Positions 45,601 through 58,923 of a stretch of DNA of 64,000 bases are shown in pieces. Location: positions 228,501 to 292,500 of the forward strand of contig NC_053412.1 of the NCBI RefSeq assembly GCF_016859285.1, in the 5' to 3' direction. Position 1 is the stretch's first letter; the number at the start of each line of letters is the position of its first letter. The notes beneath the pieces are model-generated. The model was given only the letters and a program-made list of their open reading frames with translations. It ran no database searches and was not told the origin of the DNA. The DNA comes from Xiphias gladius (lineage: Eukaryota; Chordata; Actinopteri; Istiophoriformes; Xiphiidae). The position numbers and the translations under genes were made by a program.

Positions 45601-48600
45601 CAACTGTCACCGGATCACTGCGATACCGAAGGAAACTTAAAAACGGGAAGATTCTGAACGAAGTTCTGCAGCCTCTTTTTCCTCTGCTTTCTAAGTGGGT
45701 TTCTGGAGCTTTGTTTTGGAGGGGCGTCAGAGATCATGACATCATCAGTGAGTGGAAGTCACACTGAAACTAAAAATATGTGAATCATGTCTGTGTGTTC
45801 AGATTTGACTGAGATATGACTCAGTTGTTTTTCTCATTTGTCAATAAATTGATGAATCGTTTGGTCAAAAAATATCAGATGAAAGTGAAAAATGTGTGTT
45901 TACAAGGAAAACAGGAAATCTTAAACACTGGAGTGACTGAAACCAGAGGATTTCCATCATTTTTGCTTAAGAAAACAACCGAATGACTAATTAGTCAGCA
46001 AATTACTTGATTTCCTTTTCTGTTGATCCGAAACTGCGAAACCAGATCCGACCAAAAACCTCCTTCACGTGTGGATTTTTTACAGTGCGCTAAGTAGCGA
46101 AGCGCCTCGAGTTACGATAGAACCTTAAAGCAACATAAAGAGAGTGTTACAGGAAACAGACCTTCTCCTTGATGAACATGGCGGTGATGAAGAGGCCGTA
46201 CAGGCCGAGGAAGCCGTCCAGGATGTAACAGAGCTGAGGGTCATACAGCATCAGTGCCTCTGTGGAGGTCAGAGGTCAAAGGTCAGACACGCACATACAA
46301 TGACTTCTGTTATCAGCCTGCAAGTAGCTTTTATTTGAAGACCAACACATAGAAAAGCGTCGTAGGAAACCAGAGCGTTTCGATGGCGAACACGGGAAAG
46401 CGCTCTTTTCCCAACGGGTCAGACGACGGTTGTCACACGGGGCCAAATGAAGGCCCCGACGGCAGGTAGAAAGGTCTGAGACCGTAGAGACAGAGGACAA
46501 AGGAGACACGTTTCCACTCAGGTGTTTTCTTTCTGTTTTTCTGATGCACAAATCGAACAGGCAAATAAAACCAGCTGGATGGAAACGCGCCGTGTGACAG
46601 TAACTGGAAATAAAAAGGAAACACTCGGTCGTCTCTCACTAGAAAAATAATCCACACCCTGTTAGATAGTCAACATCTCAGTTGCGTTTCATCGGGCATC
46701 AGCTACTTTTCTCCTCCTTCTGCCCTTTTAACTTCATCACAGTTTCAGTTTGTTTATCATCAGACAAAAAGCTAAAAATACTTACTCCGTATTAAAGACG
46801 CTTCAAGTCATTTACGCGCTTATTTATAGCCTGACTTTCAGATTTGGAAATGATCTCTAGTGCTTCTTTTTCTATTCCAGCTGTGTGATGGCGTTCTTCA
46901 CACGTCACCGTGCTGATAAAACCTTCTGCTGAGACCGAATCTACGTGCGGTTACACCTCTTCATCTCATCTGGCGTCAAGCTCGCCGTTCGTTTCGCGGC
47001 TCCACCTGTTTCACATGTAGCTGGAGTCGAACCCAGAGTTCGCAGGACCAGCTGGTAACCAGCTCGGTTGTCCGGGCTCCACCGACGTTAGGCTCAGGGA
47101 AGCCAGGACAACCTAAAGAGACCCCGACTGAGCTGGACTCGCCTCGTGATCCGTTTTGTGTCGTTTCCCCGCCTGCGTCGTCAGGACGGTGGCTCTTTGT
47201 CGTACCTGCTGGGAAACGTTTCAAAACCGAAGCCCCGAGCGAGTTCTCTTCTCTCGCCGCGCGAGCTGAGGCTCTTAGCAGGCGCGTTCGTACGGTTCAG
47301 CTCTGCAGTGTGTGAACGCGACGAAGCTCCGTGGTTTGCTCAGCTGCTGCCGAGGGCCGGCTGCGGCTCCAGTAACGGACTGGTGTGTGTATTTCTGCAT
47401 TTGCGTGTGTGTTAGTGAGACTGTCGAGCCACACCTCAGGAAACCTCATTAAACAGCAGGTCAGAGCCGGAGCCGGAGCTTAAACTCGTCTCTTTCTGTC
47501 CAAATTTGATTTAACGTCTCAGAAACTTTATCAAAGCTTCCGCAGAGACCGAACGTATCAGGGTTGAGTTCCGGGGCTGAGACGATGTACGGTCAGACAG
47601 CGACGAGAAGACGGAAATCAGAGAAAACCGACGTTTCTTACCCGTTAAACCCAAACTCCAGCATGACCTAAAGCTTTGTATTTGTCTAATTCTTGTCTCG
47701 ACTTTGCACCAATTGAAATAAGGATTTAGAGTGTGATGACGGCGGGGGCGTGGCGGAAGAAGAAAATCTGAGTTCAACCATTTCTGGAGCCGCGACGATT
47801 CTCCGATTGGTGGACTGACAGAATAAAACCCTCCGGTTCCGGTTTCTACAGGGTGGATGTCCTCGGGTTTTAGACTCTTGCTCAGACGAAACAGCTCACT
47901 TCTAACTCTGTGTACCACTGGGCGCGACGGTTAGTTGTAGTCTCAGCTTGTGAGAGGCCACATCGGGCCGAATCTTGCCGTCTCCGTGTCTTAACCACGA
48001 GGCCGAGCCAAAGCTGAACCCTGCGGCCGGCCAGCGTCTTTGTGTCTCCACGTCTTGTATCTATCGTTGAAGCCGACATTTTTCAGCTCAGATTCTCCTC
48101 GTCTGTCCTCAGGATTCAATAAGCAGAGTTTCTCCTCCATCAAAGAGCTTCAGTAGCACCCTGACGCCCTCCGAAATAAACCCACAGTAATGTCGGATAT
48201 CACTACATCGGCTGTCCTGCTCTCACGTTGCCATGCCACCGATTTCACGGCACTTTCAGTATTGTCACTGTGTGTCAGGGTTGGGGGCTCAAACAGTGCA
48301 TCTAAACGGATAAGAGCAAATACTGGACCGAATATAAACACAACAGGAAGTCAGTGTGTGTGTGTGCAGGGTCGAGGTAGGTGTGTAATCTGATAAACGC
48401 AGCAGGGAGACTTTCACATGCATGTGATCAGCGCAGTTTCCCACACGCATGCTGACCTGTACCAGACTTGCTTTTAAAAAGTTCGAATTTAAGCCTGTTT
48501 TATTCATAAAGCGACCTTAACGATCCAATTAGTGTTGGATGCAAATACTGTACTTTTTACTGCACTATAGCCTTTCAACACTTTCTAGAGTCCTTATTTT

Positions 48601-51600
48601 TTTAAACATGTAAAAAGTTACACGATGCTGCAGGAATATTCAATGCAACTCGGTTTGTTTCAGGTATTTTCTCAAATCAAGTTTAATTCTTCATAATTCT
48701 AGTGCGGCGATGAGCCTCATAGTTTTTTTGTAGACAGATTCCTGTGAATTAAAAAACCCGTCTCTATGTCAAAAGGGCTTTTGCACAGTAACGGACTGAA
48801 ACGCCCCTCAGTGTAAACCCTATGTTACCGTTTACGGTATATAAAGCAGTTAAATAAGCAGTTGGAGCATCAAAATGCTGCCAACATGGGTGATAGTTAT
48901 CCATACACAGCTCTAGGAAACGGCTCATCATCTAGAACTTTAGTTACGATACTCTCAGTTCATGTTGTTACACACCTCGTTAAGTAAGAGCATGGCAGGA
49001 GAGCGTTTTTACATCGTGGTATTTTAACTTTTGCTCCAGTGAAGGAGCAGAATACGTCCTCCACCACTGCCTGTTCCCTGCAGACGTTCTTTCCTGGAAC
49101 AAGGAAAGCTGGAACAACGACTTCCCACAAGAGAAGCAGCAGCCGCCTTTTGCTTAGGAAGGAAGGAGGGAAGCGGAGGACTGGTACCTTCCTTCAGTTT
49201 TTCCATTTTGTTCTTCTTTTCTGCTATTTCACAATTCATAATAAATTGGACTTTTTATTGCACTACATTTATCTGACATCTGCCGTAACCGGATTCTTTA
49301 CAGGTTGAGATCATACACAAAAATATGCGATCAGTTTATAAAAGAGGACAAATGTTCACTGATCAAACGATGCAACAAAATGTAAAATAAGTCCAATTAG
49401 CTACAACGTTTCAGAGCCGCTTACACGTCAATGCATCATTAATAATAACACGGTAATATCACGTAAAGTAAATAATGTGAAACGCTGACTTGGGCCATTT
49501 TAATAACAAATGCCTGATGTTCGTTCGGCCGAATAATCGTGACACCGTTTCATCCACGTCTGGCTGTAGGACCTTTACGGGCAACGGGGTATTTTTCCAC
49601 GGTGGCACCGCCACGATTGTGGAGGTAAAGATCTGAGCAGCTCCTCCACGACCGTCGTGGCGACGACTGGCAGCGGCTGCTCGTCCGTGTTCAACGGGGG
49701 CAAGTGAATAAGGAGGAACCGTGGACAGAAGCTCCCTGATGTAATGGCTTCAGCACAGGTGCGTCCTTCCCCGGGCTGGCGAGCGCGACCCGGGGAGAAA
49801 AGGGGCAACTCGTCCGTGTTTGACACGGCGATGAACACGAGAGCGTCCGGGGATCTCAAGCACCTGAAACCGTTACATGGTTCAGAGTTGCCCTGCGAGC
49901 TAACGGCTCCCTTGTGTTTCAGCCTGAATCTACAGGCTTAACCAACGTCGGGGAGACAACTTGCCCTTACACACCGCATCTGCTGTGTTTCTTCCGCATG
50001 CGACGGTTTATCTGTCGTCAAGTCAAATAAATGATGTTTTACCGTTAGATTCTGTGGACTCTCGAACCACAAACCGCTAGAAATACACTTAGTTGTGGCG
50101 CTCATATTAAGACGAGTCGTGATAGTAGCAGTCGAGTGGTGCTACGGTACAAGTTCAACGTAAATAGAGCAGCAAGCTCAATGTTTCCCCCGACGAGGTG
50201 AACGTCCGAGCGGCCGTTTGGTCTGAAACCCCCCGGGGTTCCGGGTTCGGCCCATCGCTTCTACAGCAGGTAAAAACACACGGGATTTTGGTCAGTAACT
50301 ATTTACCAAAACGTACACAAACGCTAGGAACAACGAGCTCACGGTCACACGCACGAAGCGAGAGGAAACTGTTTTAAATTCAAAATCTGGTCCAGTGGAG
50401 CCGAACTGACTCGGACCAACCTCGGCTCTAGGCTGTGAACTCGCCTGCTCGCTGGTTCTCTCTGGAACTGACTGACACATCGACGGAAAGCTTGATGTTT
50501 TCATAATGATCTTCATTGTTCGGGACTCATCACAGACGCAAACTAATGCGAGTCACAGCTTGTTTCCGTTCAAAAACAAAAAACGCTTTTTCCGTCACAG
50601 CCGCTAATGGCTCACAAGTCACTGAACTCTCCGACATGTCAGAGCGTCCCTGAACGCACCGACAGTCTCCGCTCTCAGCCGTGTCACCACGAGATCATAA
50701 CCCAACCACGAAAATAAAGAAATCCGACTAATTAGAGCTCATTTTAATGAGCATTTCATCAAAAACGCCCCAAAACCGCTTGTTCCAGCTTAGTGACCTC
50801 AATATTTTAGGTTCTGGACTGTTGATCGCTATTTTATTAGACATTTTCTTGACCAAAAGATTAACTGATTCATCAAAAATGTTTTTGGCAGATTAACTGA
50901 TAACAAATATAGTCATTAGCCTGAGGTAGGGGTTTCCCGATCCAGGTTTTTTTGGCCCCCATCCCGATCCGAGTCCTCTAATACCGGGTATCTGCCGATT
51001 ACCAAGTCCGATCCGATACTTTTACCTAGCGTTGAGATATTAAATTGGCACAAACGGACTTTCACTCTCATATGCATGGAAATGCTGCACCGTGGAGCAC
51101 AATGAAGAAAGCATAAAAACGTGGATACCGATCCCGGACCTTTAGGATCGGCTCGGTCCCGGCCCTAGACCGCGTGTTGACTATGATGCAGCCAAAGTCT
51201 CTACAAGTTGATTTCTGGCAGATTTCTGCCCCGATATCACCTGTTCCCAAGGTGCACGGAAGAGGGAAAAAGTGTGAGAGGGTCAACACCGAAGCGACGC
51301 TTGTATCTTGAACGACTTCAATGTCTGAACAACGTGTCGCAGCTTTCGACCACTTGTTCTTTATGCAAGTGTTGCTGGAGTCTTGACCTCCCTGTAAATT
51401 TCGTAGGAAATCGTGTCTTCGTTTGGAACTGGACAATATACAGACAGCATAAAAAAACCACAAGCAACAAACAGCACAACGTCACGTAGACTTGACCAGA
51501 CCTGCAACACCCCCCAAATAAAACCTTCAAGTAAATATTTACGGAATTGAATGCCGACTTCTCTTGACAACCGGTGGCTCAGTTGCTCGAAAACGAACTG

Positions 51601-54600
51601 AAGGTGACGGGACCGCCGCAGAAAACGGGGCTTAGTTCGGGCTCTTTTGAAGTGGACATGAACGTACGTGTTCAAAACGTTACTGGAATGTGAAATTAAT
51701 GTCAACATTTACTGTTACCTCCAACCACCAGAGAACGTACAGGTGGAAAAACTAGTTCTACGTTGACGTCAGAGTATTTCATGTGGCGATGGAAGACAGC
51801 GGCAGAGAGGCGAGTGTGCCTGCGTCTGTGAGTTAGATACATATATAGTGTTTAACTCGATTCATTCAGAAATATGAGCCTCAGCTGAGAACGTCTCCTT
51901 TGAATCGTTGCTGTGTAGCTGACTGTGCTGTGTAATCAGTGCAGCAGGCTGGAAACCGCTGAAACGCGCTAAAGGGGTCAAGCAGACACAGAAAGGAATG
52001 GTTTTGTGAGCGTAGGCGTTTTATTAAACTGCTTGTTTTTGTGTTTGAACCCCGTTGAACAGCGTCCTTCTTCACGACTTCCTGAATATATCTTCAGAAA
52101 TGTAACAGGGTCTTTAATAATGATTCAGCCTGTTGCACCACTTTAAAGCAAAAGGGTGTCGTTTTTATGAAAGCAGGGAACAGGTTACATGATATAATTA
52201 TAGCTATTATAATATTTTAATTGAATTTTTTATGAATGCATTTTTGCTCACCCTTTCTCACCTACTCCCACCTCACCTCATGATTCTGCCCTTCCCAGAA
52301 TGCCTATAGCCAACCCCCAAAGACAGGGGGTTTACCCGATTCCCGTCAAAGGTCTAGAAAGCTCTCCAGTTGCTACATGTGTTTTCTCAGACAGTTTCAT
52401 TCATCGCTCTTTCTGAGAAGCTGAAACATGATGTTGGGGTTTTTTGTCCATTTTTCTCCTGGAAAGAAACATTTGAGCTCCGCACCAGTTGAACTGAGAC
52501 AATAACCGCTTGGACAAACGGCTAAAGGTGCTGTCAGATGCCCGATCATCCTCCTATACTCTAGTGCAGGTCTGGTCTCGAGTGTCGGCTCCAGATTTGT
52601 TTTGTCTGAGACCGGGTAGACGGTTCTATTAATCTCGAACGTCGTGTTAACTCACGCTATACACTTGCATCGACCTTTCTGCGCAGCCAGAACCTGCGAC
52701 TTTGTGCTCTCACTGTGAAGAAGGTGACCAGATTCATTGACCTGTCCGGCCAACGAACTCCTTAAAAAATCCTCAATTCTCGTTCCTTGGTTAGTCTCTT
52801 TCGCCTCTCTCCGACACTACATTTAACGAAGACCGCCATCTTTTCCTAACCCTAACCAAAGTGCGTGTGTTGCCTAAACCACAGACGGGACTGTGGATGC
52901 GAACCTGGTCTCTGGTCTGACAGTCTGAAGCTTTGTACATCGCCCATCCACGCCAACCACCTCCTGGCGAGTCTGCTGATAAAGTAGAATGAAGATCATT
53001 TTCGCTGTGTTGTCTTGAGTTGCGCAGCTGCAGCAAAGCCCCCCGGTGAGGAGCAAGCTGAGTGAGGACAGAGTGAATGAAGGTCACAGAGCACAGATAC
53101 AATATGTGGTGATAGTCCTACAACCCATCAGCTCGGCAGGACGTCCACGGCGTGGTTACTGTAGTTTCTACGAGTGGTAGTGTTGTGTTCATCTGGTAAT
53201 TGGTCCATAAATCACATTTAAAAAGACCAATATTTTTGTGAACATGATTAGAGGAAGGTAGATTCTTCAGACGTCTTCTTTCCACCGAAAAAACTTCTGA
53301 AAATGATTCAATAAGGGATTTCAAAGGATTCAGATTCAATAAGATGGTATCGAACCCCATCCCTACGCACTGTACGGACCATCTGACCGACCAGGATGGT
53401 GAACTCAAACCAATCAAAATCAAAATCCCTAGTCGATGGTGAACTCAAACCAATCAAAATCAAAATCCCTAGTCGATGGTGAACTCAAACCAATCAAAAT
53501 CAAAATCCCTAGTCGGTTCGGAGCGAAAGGCAGCATCGCTCGTCACAAAAGACAACATGGCGCTCTGGATAGCCGCTCCAGGACCAAGACAGAATCTCCC
53601 GAGAAACTGATTAAAACTTTGAAAAATGCCTCACATCCCGCAACACGTGAAATACCGCTGCAGTAATATTACAACTGGCCGACCGCAGTTTCTACAATCA
53701 GGCCGTGGAACTGCTCAAAGCACAAACAGACGACCAAATGATCGGACCTGCCAGAAATCCAACCAGTTCTCCAACCGACTGAACTGTCCATCAATCAGGG
53801 GATTAATCAGATGTCGTAACCTCGAACCGAGCTTCAAACGACAACCAATTCGCAAAACGAGTAGCCGATGGCAGAAATGACGAGCCTGAGACACGCCACC
53901 ACATTCGATGCTGTAACTTAACTGACAAGGTTCAGCTTCAGTTTTAACCATCGGGTTATGAAGCTCAGTGTCCAGGAACATGTATGTTTCAGTCCAGTTG
54001 AGATCATTTATCATTCAGCTATGGGAGAACTCATTTCTCATAACTAATGGAACAGACAAATGAAAGAATTCTAGATATTTAACAAAATGAAACGGAGCTC
54101 TTCTAATAACTAAAGGCAGGAGGAGGCACATCAGTGGTGACAGAGGCTGGAGAAAATAGCCCGGCTCTTTTCTCCAGCTGAACTTCGGGTTGTGGCGGGA
54201 GCGAGCACGCTCCGTTGTACGGGTTGTATTTTCTTTGGGTTTATTTTGTATTTGGGAGCCTCCTGAACTACACAAACTGTTTTGCCACGGAGCAGAGCCA
54301 CAGTTCACCAAAACGCTGATATCCTGCCGTCAACATTTGCTTTGCTCTTTTTTCAAATGCCAACCATTGACGCTGCAGATGTTGTAACAGTTGCTGGTTC
54401 TTGTTTTGAGCTTTTGAACAATGATGAACAATGGTTGACTGCCCCGCTAGCAACACGCTGAACTTCATTTATTCGCGTTTGTGATCTGTGGTCTTTTAAT
54501 GACCGTGAAGTAAACGGTCTTGTAATTTTCTGATCAGCAGAGCTTTCGAGATCTATTTCTAAGCTGCTTCCAGGAAAGACGGTGTAGGAACGATCGTAGA

Positions 54601-57600
54601 GATGCAGTCAGTCGCATAGCTGACAGATACCGCCTCGTCTCTGCTGAATACGGACGGTTGCCACACAGTTCATGTGACGATCACGTGAGGGCTGTTTGAG
54701 AGAAATAACTTTATGCCTTACGATCTGGAGAATCTGATTTTAAATGTGTCACTGTGGTTTCGACGTCGACAGTTTGCTCCCGAACACCTGAAGCAAGATC
54801 CAGGACACATCACCGCTCTCTGTGCATGTGTGTTGAATTTGAGAGAGTTCACCTCTGCTTTCTCTTTCTTTTCTCTCCTCTCGTTGCTCTTTTCCTGCCA
54901 CTGAGCTTCCCCTCTTTACACCCTCGGATTTGTTTTCATTTAATCACTTCTCCGTTCCCTCCATCTTTTACAGCTTTATCAAAGATGGCCGCCGGGTCGA
55001 GAAACACAGCACACAAAGTTTCCAAAAAGGTTTCTGCTGCAAACGACAGATTTCTTCAGTTGGTTTCTCTGCCCCTGATCGTGCCTTTTAAAACCCTTTT
55101 CTTGATCAGCCTATATGTGGAGGGTATTTCTGTGACGGGGACTGAAACTAGCATCTCAAACAACGTATGTTTTCTGTCACCGCAGCAGCTTCTGTCACAG
55201 TGTCACCACAATGAGCCGAAGCAGCCTGGGATAGATGGCTTAGCTTTAAGAGTCACAGCTAAAGAAACCACAAAGCTGCTTCCTGAATTTAGGTGGGGGG
55301 TTCGCTCTTTGTGGTCAATTAATTTTCTTCACTAAACTACAAAACAGACTTGTAATGTGAACAACCGTTCACCGCGCAGGCACATATGATCACGTCGATA
55401 AGAAAATACAAGGGTGGAAACTTTCAATCAGCACTTATTTTACAGTAGAAAGACCATTTCAGCGCAACAACAGTTTACATATGTATTAGGGGGTTAGACC
55501 TTTTTGTTTTATCTCTGAGAATTAGATATAAGCTACATATTCCTAAAAATAACCTTAAATTTGAATTAATCTCACCTGATTTAATTCCAACCCCCTTTCA
55601 CATTTCACATAGTTAGATTAGGAGGAAAAACATAATTCTGTATGATTTGTTTTTCCGTGGACCACATAAACAAAGCCTTAATTTTGGATTCAGGAGAGAG
55701 AAATCCTACTTAAAAACTAAACTAATCTAAATATAACACCCCCGAAGTCTCAGGTGTATGAAGAGGACTTCATATTATTAGTATTTAGAGGACCTTTCTG
55801 GGTCATATCCAATGTTGTGACAACGAATTTTCTGTCTTTCAAAGTCAAAATTCATGATTATCTCTGTAGATTTTACTGAAAAAAAAAAAAAAAAACCCTC
55901 TAAGACCCCTCGTATGTAGCCTTACTGATTCAATCAATTAAAAACCATCATTTTTAATGAAGAATATGTTTCTGTTGACTATTATTTCCATTATTAGTAA
56001 TATTTTAATGCCTTTAAATGCCTGCTGAGAGTATAAGTAACACTATGCGGAGTTAAAAACAGGCTTCATTTCGTCTCTGAACCTCAAGCGTTGCCACTTC
56101 ATCTATAAAGAAGGCCCTTATCGCTCAGTTGAAAGGTGTATTAAGCAGATCCCAGCGGACCTTTCTCAGTCATGCCCAATGTAGCGTCATCATTTGATGG
56201 TCATTTAATGGAGTCTATTATCATCCCCTGTTGTTTTTTCATGTCTGAACCCTGTACACCACAGAACGGACATCCACAATCCCCTGATTACAAGACCTGA
56301 CATGAACAAATCCCTTAAAAACCACGGACACTAACTTTGCTATTTGAATTTACGGCTTTTTTAACGAAGAACACGTTTGGTTAAGTAATATTAATACGTT
56401 TTTAGTGTGAAGAAATGCATTTAACATGCTGGGAGGAAGCAGTTTTTAAGGAGACGCAGTAACTGCAAGTTTTAAACAGCGGGTTATGACCTTATTTCGT
56501 TGATTATCGATCTGGATAAACATCTAAAAAGAAAACCTTTATCTCTCGCTTTAGAGGCGCATTAAGAGGATATCGGCGTTTGGAGGAACTCACGTCCAGT
56601 GCAGTATCACCACTCGGGGGCCCTTTTCTTTCAATTTTCTTCAGTTTTTTATGGTCATAATCAATCAACAACCCTGTAAACTATACACAGGACACTGAAA
56701 ATCCTGTGACTACAAGCGCCAGCAGGACTAAATCCCTTCAAAAACCCTGACACTAACCCATACTGTTTGAATTTGAAGCATTTTTAATGAAGAGAACGTT
56801 TCGGTCAACTTTTATTGGTCATTTCTAATGTTAGGTAGTGACTCTGAAATGCTGAGACAGTAGGTACTAAGGAAACACAGACGCCACAAGTTGTGAACAA
56901 CATGCCTGGTATAAGCAGCACTTGTATATGCTGCTGTAGAAGACTTCATTTTGTCACAGAAAGCCCGCGGACCCATGAATCTGAAAACCACTGGAGTGTA
57001 ACCTGAAATGCAGAAGCTCTAAAAGTGTAAGTTTAAATTTGTGATAAATGCGTCTGGTTTAAACAATCATTTTAGGAAACACTGAGCTGGTTCAGTTCCT
57101 AAAATGGAGGCAATCATGTCGTGGTCCTGAACTCTCCGTGTTCGAACCTTTTGTCGCTCCGTTCAGCCACTTCAGCAACTACAAGAAAATTATAGACCAC
57201 GATTTACAAACCAGTTTTCAGACTTGATATGTTAGTGTTAAACTGGACTTTTGATGGTTTAAACTGGTATTTTACAGTCTGAACTTTAGTTGGCTCAAAC
57301 TGTACTGCACTGTCTTGTAATCACGCTAGTTTCAAAGCTGCACAATGTCACACTTCTCAGCCAGCTTGATGTGATTGGCCACCGGTCTGGGTCACGGTTA
57401 GTCGACGATGGTTTAAGTGGTGAAGCTTAAACTGAATCCTGTTGGCCATAAATACTGCTTTCCCGTTTGACCAGTTTAAGACATACAGTCGTTGGAGAAC
57501 ATGCTTTCCTGTCTGGTTTACCACGTTCAGTGACGTCTCAACACTTTTACTGGCACTACGCCTGATTTTACCTAACTTGGCCGTTTCACAGCGTTTCACG

Positions 57601-58923
57601 TGCTTCTGATTGGCTCAAAGGTCCGATGCTGCGCGCTGACTTTAACAGAAGAGTCTAAAAAAAAAATACAGATTCTAGAAATATCTTGAATTTATCCAAA
57701 TGGATAGAGCAATTTATGTATTATGTAGGAAAGTATAGTAATGAGTTGCAGGTACAGAACATATGGTCTACGTAGGGTTTCTATCTGTAAGTCCGGCTAA
57801 CATTTGCAGGAGCTTAGTTCAAGTTTATTTGTTATTCCAACTTTTAAAATAAATATGGCTGAAATTCAACATCTTTTCTCCGGAAACAGGGAGTAAAAAC
57901 ACAAGACATCAGTGTATCAAAGCCTGAGTGAAATAAAACATTAGCTTTGGCTTGAAGGGGGATTTTTTTTTGTTTGTTTTTTTTGGAAAAGAACAACTAA
58001 AAAAAAACAAACTTCTTTACCAACAAAAACCTGGAGTGTGCGGTGCATCTTTTTTTAGTCCCCGTGTCAATGCTAATCCACATTCGTTAGCTGATGTGCT
58101 AATCAGACGTGTTATCAACGGCACGGCTCTTGTTGGCTGAGCAGCTGCCAAAGTTATTTTCTAGATGCAAAATCAATCAGATCGATCAAAGACAATTATC
58201 AGTATCCCCCATAAAACCGCCATAAATTCAGCAAGTGTCCAATTTTATTGAGACAAAAATACACCCAAGTCACCCTCCAACATGGCTGCAACAAAGCAGC
58301 TTCTTTACTGCTTGTCGTTCTTCTCTGGTTCGTAATTTTCTGCTGTTGAAACCTTTCGGATTTTCTCACACAAGAGTTATAGATATTTACGAAGATGCTA
58401 GCGGGTTGGCATTCTCCTTTCATTATATTTGGTGCTTTTGTTTTACATTTTCAGATCAGTTGAGGGGCCACAAGCTTCTTTGTGGGTTGAGAAAAGTCTT
58501 CGAAACCTCTCGCACTTACGAAACCATTCAAATAAACCTGATTATCTAAAAAAATGCGTCATCGTTGAGTTTAAAAGACGGATTTTTTTTCTTTGGGCCT
58601 GCAAAATCAACACTTTGAAAATAGAACTACGACCCAAGATATTCGAATCCGGATTGATGAATTGTTTCTCGTCCTATTTCTATCAACCATCTTAAAAAAG
58701 CAACCAAAAATAAATCCAGAAAAAAACTTCAATACACCATTAAGTTTCTAATGAAGTTTGAATTGTAAACAATCCGAGGGGACGCTAGCGCATCTGTGAA
58801 GCCTCTATTCATGAGATTTCTATGTAGAGAATTCGTGTTTAGGTGTGTCCGATGAGACTCACCTGCCGGGGGGAAGACCGAGGCGAGGACCAGCAGGCCA
58901 GATATCCAGGTCTGGAGCTCCAT
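42636..58923 (-). CDS. cd247: T-cell receptor CD3 zeta chain, complete
   Basis: Signalling homodimer subunit of the T-cell receptor complex; phosphorylated ITAM tyrosines recruit ZAP-70-type kinases. Eight exons: 58863-58923, 46162-46259, 45268-45312, 44601-44663, 43881-43913, 43622-43675, 42881-42910 and 42636-42701, giving 450 bp and 149 residues (human 164). Exon 1 is a signal peptide (MELQTWISGLLVLASVFPPA). Exon 2 encodes the short ectodomain and membrane span DPQLCYILDGFLGLYGLFIT. It keeps the Cys of the dimer disulfide and the Asp used in receptor assembly. Three ITAMs follow: IYSDLKGQETGGYAPL, TYTGLNKRTEGEYKEL and VYQGLSSATRDTYDSL. The protein ends MQPLPAR. The juxtamembrane stretch (FFKPKVKETEEG) is shorter than in mammals. 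The first intron is 12.6 kb. Confidence 0.97.
43150..43330. repeat. dispersed teleost AAGTAC-rich repeat
   Basis: The stretch GTAACTAAGTACACTTACTC ... GTACTTTACTTGAGTG ... TACTTCTACTTGACGACAT with further decay to about 43330 matches a very common fish interspersed repeat that I recognise from memory; its class is not known to me. It is in the cd247 intron between exons 43622-43675 and 42881-42910. Confidence 0.7.
44000..44262. repeat. degenerate GGGGTTCTTT tandem repeat
   Basis: Diverged units of about 10-14 bases based on GGGGTTCTTTGG, including two adjacent identical TGGGGTTCTC units, in the cd247 intron between exons 44601-44663 and 43881-43913. Confidence 0.8.
45470..45808. repeat. dispersed repeat, copy 2 (pair with 8167-8535)
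   Basis: Same orientation and near-complete alignment with 8167-8535. It lies in cd247 intron 2. It contains ATCATGACATCATCAGTGAG where copy 1 has a related but changed stretch. Confidence 0.85.
50926..51180. repeat. possible hAT-like GATCCGAT-rich dispersed repeat
   Basis: Starts GGGGTTTCCCGATCCAGG and contains CCCGATCCGAGTCC, GTCCGATCCGATAC and, near the right end, GGATCGGCTCGGTCCC, a pattern I associate with non-autonomous fish DNA transposons. Ends are not clearly defined. Confidence 0.4.
53395..53514. repeat. three perfect 40-bp tandem copies
   Basis: The unit GATGGTGAACTCAAACCAAT plus the following twenty bases (ending CCCTAGTC) is repeated three times without a mismatch, in cd247 intron 1. 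Confidence 0.98.
55770..56960. repeat. three diverged tandem copies of a ~410-bp unit
   Basis: Landmarks recur in the same order: GACCTTTCTSRGTCATRYCCAATG at 55791 and 56158 with a decayed third at about 56582; TTTTTAAYGAAGARNACGTTT at about 55952, 56357 and 56770; and AAATCCCTTNAAAAACC...GACACTAAC at about 56310 and 56733. Located in cd247 intron 1. Confidence 0.8.

Larger units (their letters stand above)
46260..58862 (-). other. cd247: cd247 intron 1, 12.6 kb
   Basis: Separates the signal-peptide exon from the membrane exon. The 46.9-50.7 kb part is GC-richer and has many CpGs; the rest is AT-rich. It holds a possible GATCC-rich dispersed repeat at about 50926-51180, three 40-bp copies at 53395-53514, and a diverged triplication at about 55770-56960. 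A run of A is at 55880-55897. Long open frames at 51361-51708 (minus) and 54754-55335 (plus) have no recognisable similarity. No nested gene could be supported. Confidence 0.75.

Noticed and set aside
51361-51708. 115-codon minus-strand open frame in cd247 intron 1
   Set aside because: Overlapping open frames in other phases, no recognisable domain, and next to a likely dispersed repeat.
53395-53514. Short direct repeats resembling a CRISPR array
   Set aside because: Copies are contiguous without spacers, in a vertebrate intron; a plain tandem repeat.
54754-55335. 193-codon plus-strand open frame in cd247 intron 1
   Set aside because: No motif or family was recognised, the composition looks like translated random DNA, and it does not begin with ATG at its 5' end. 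It would need transcript evidence.
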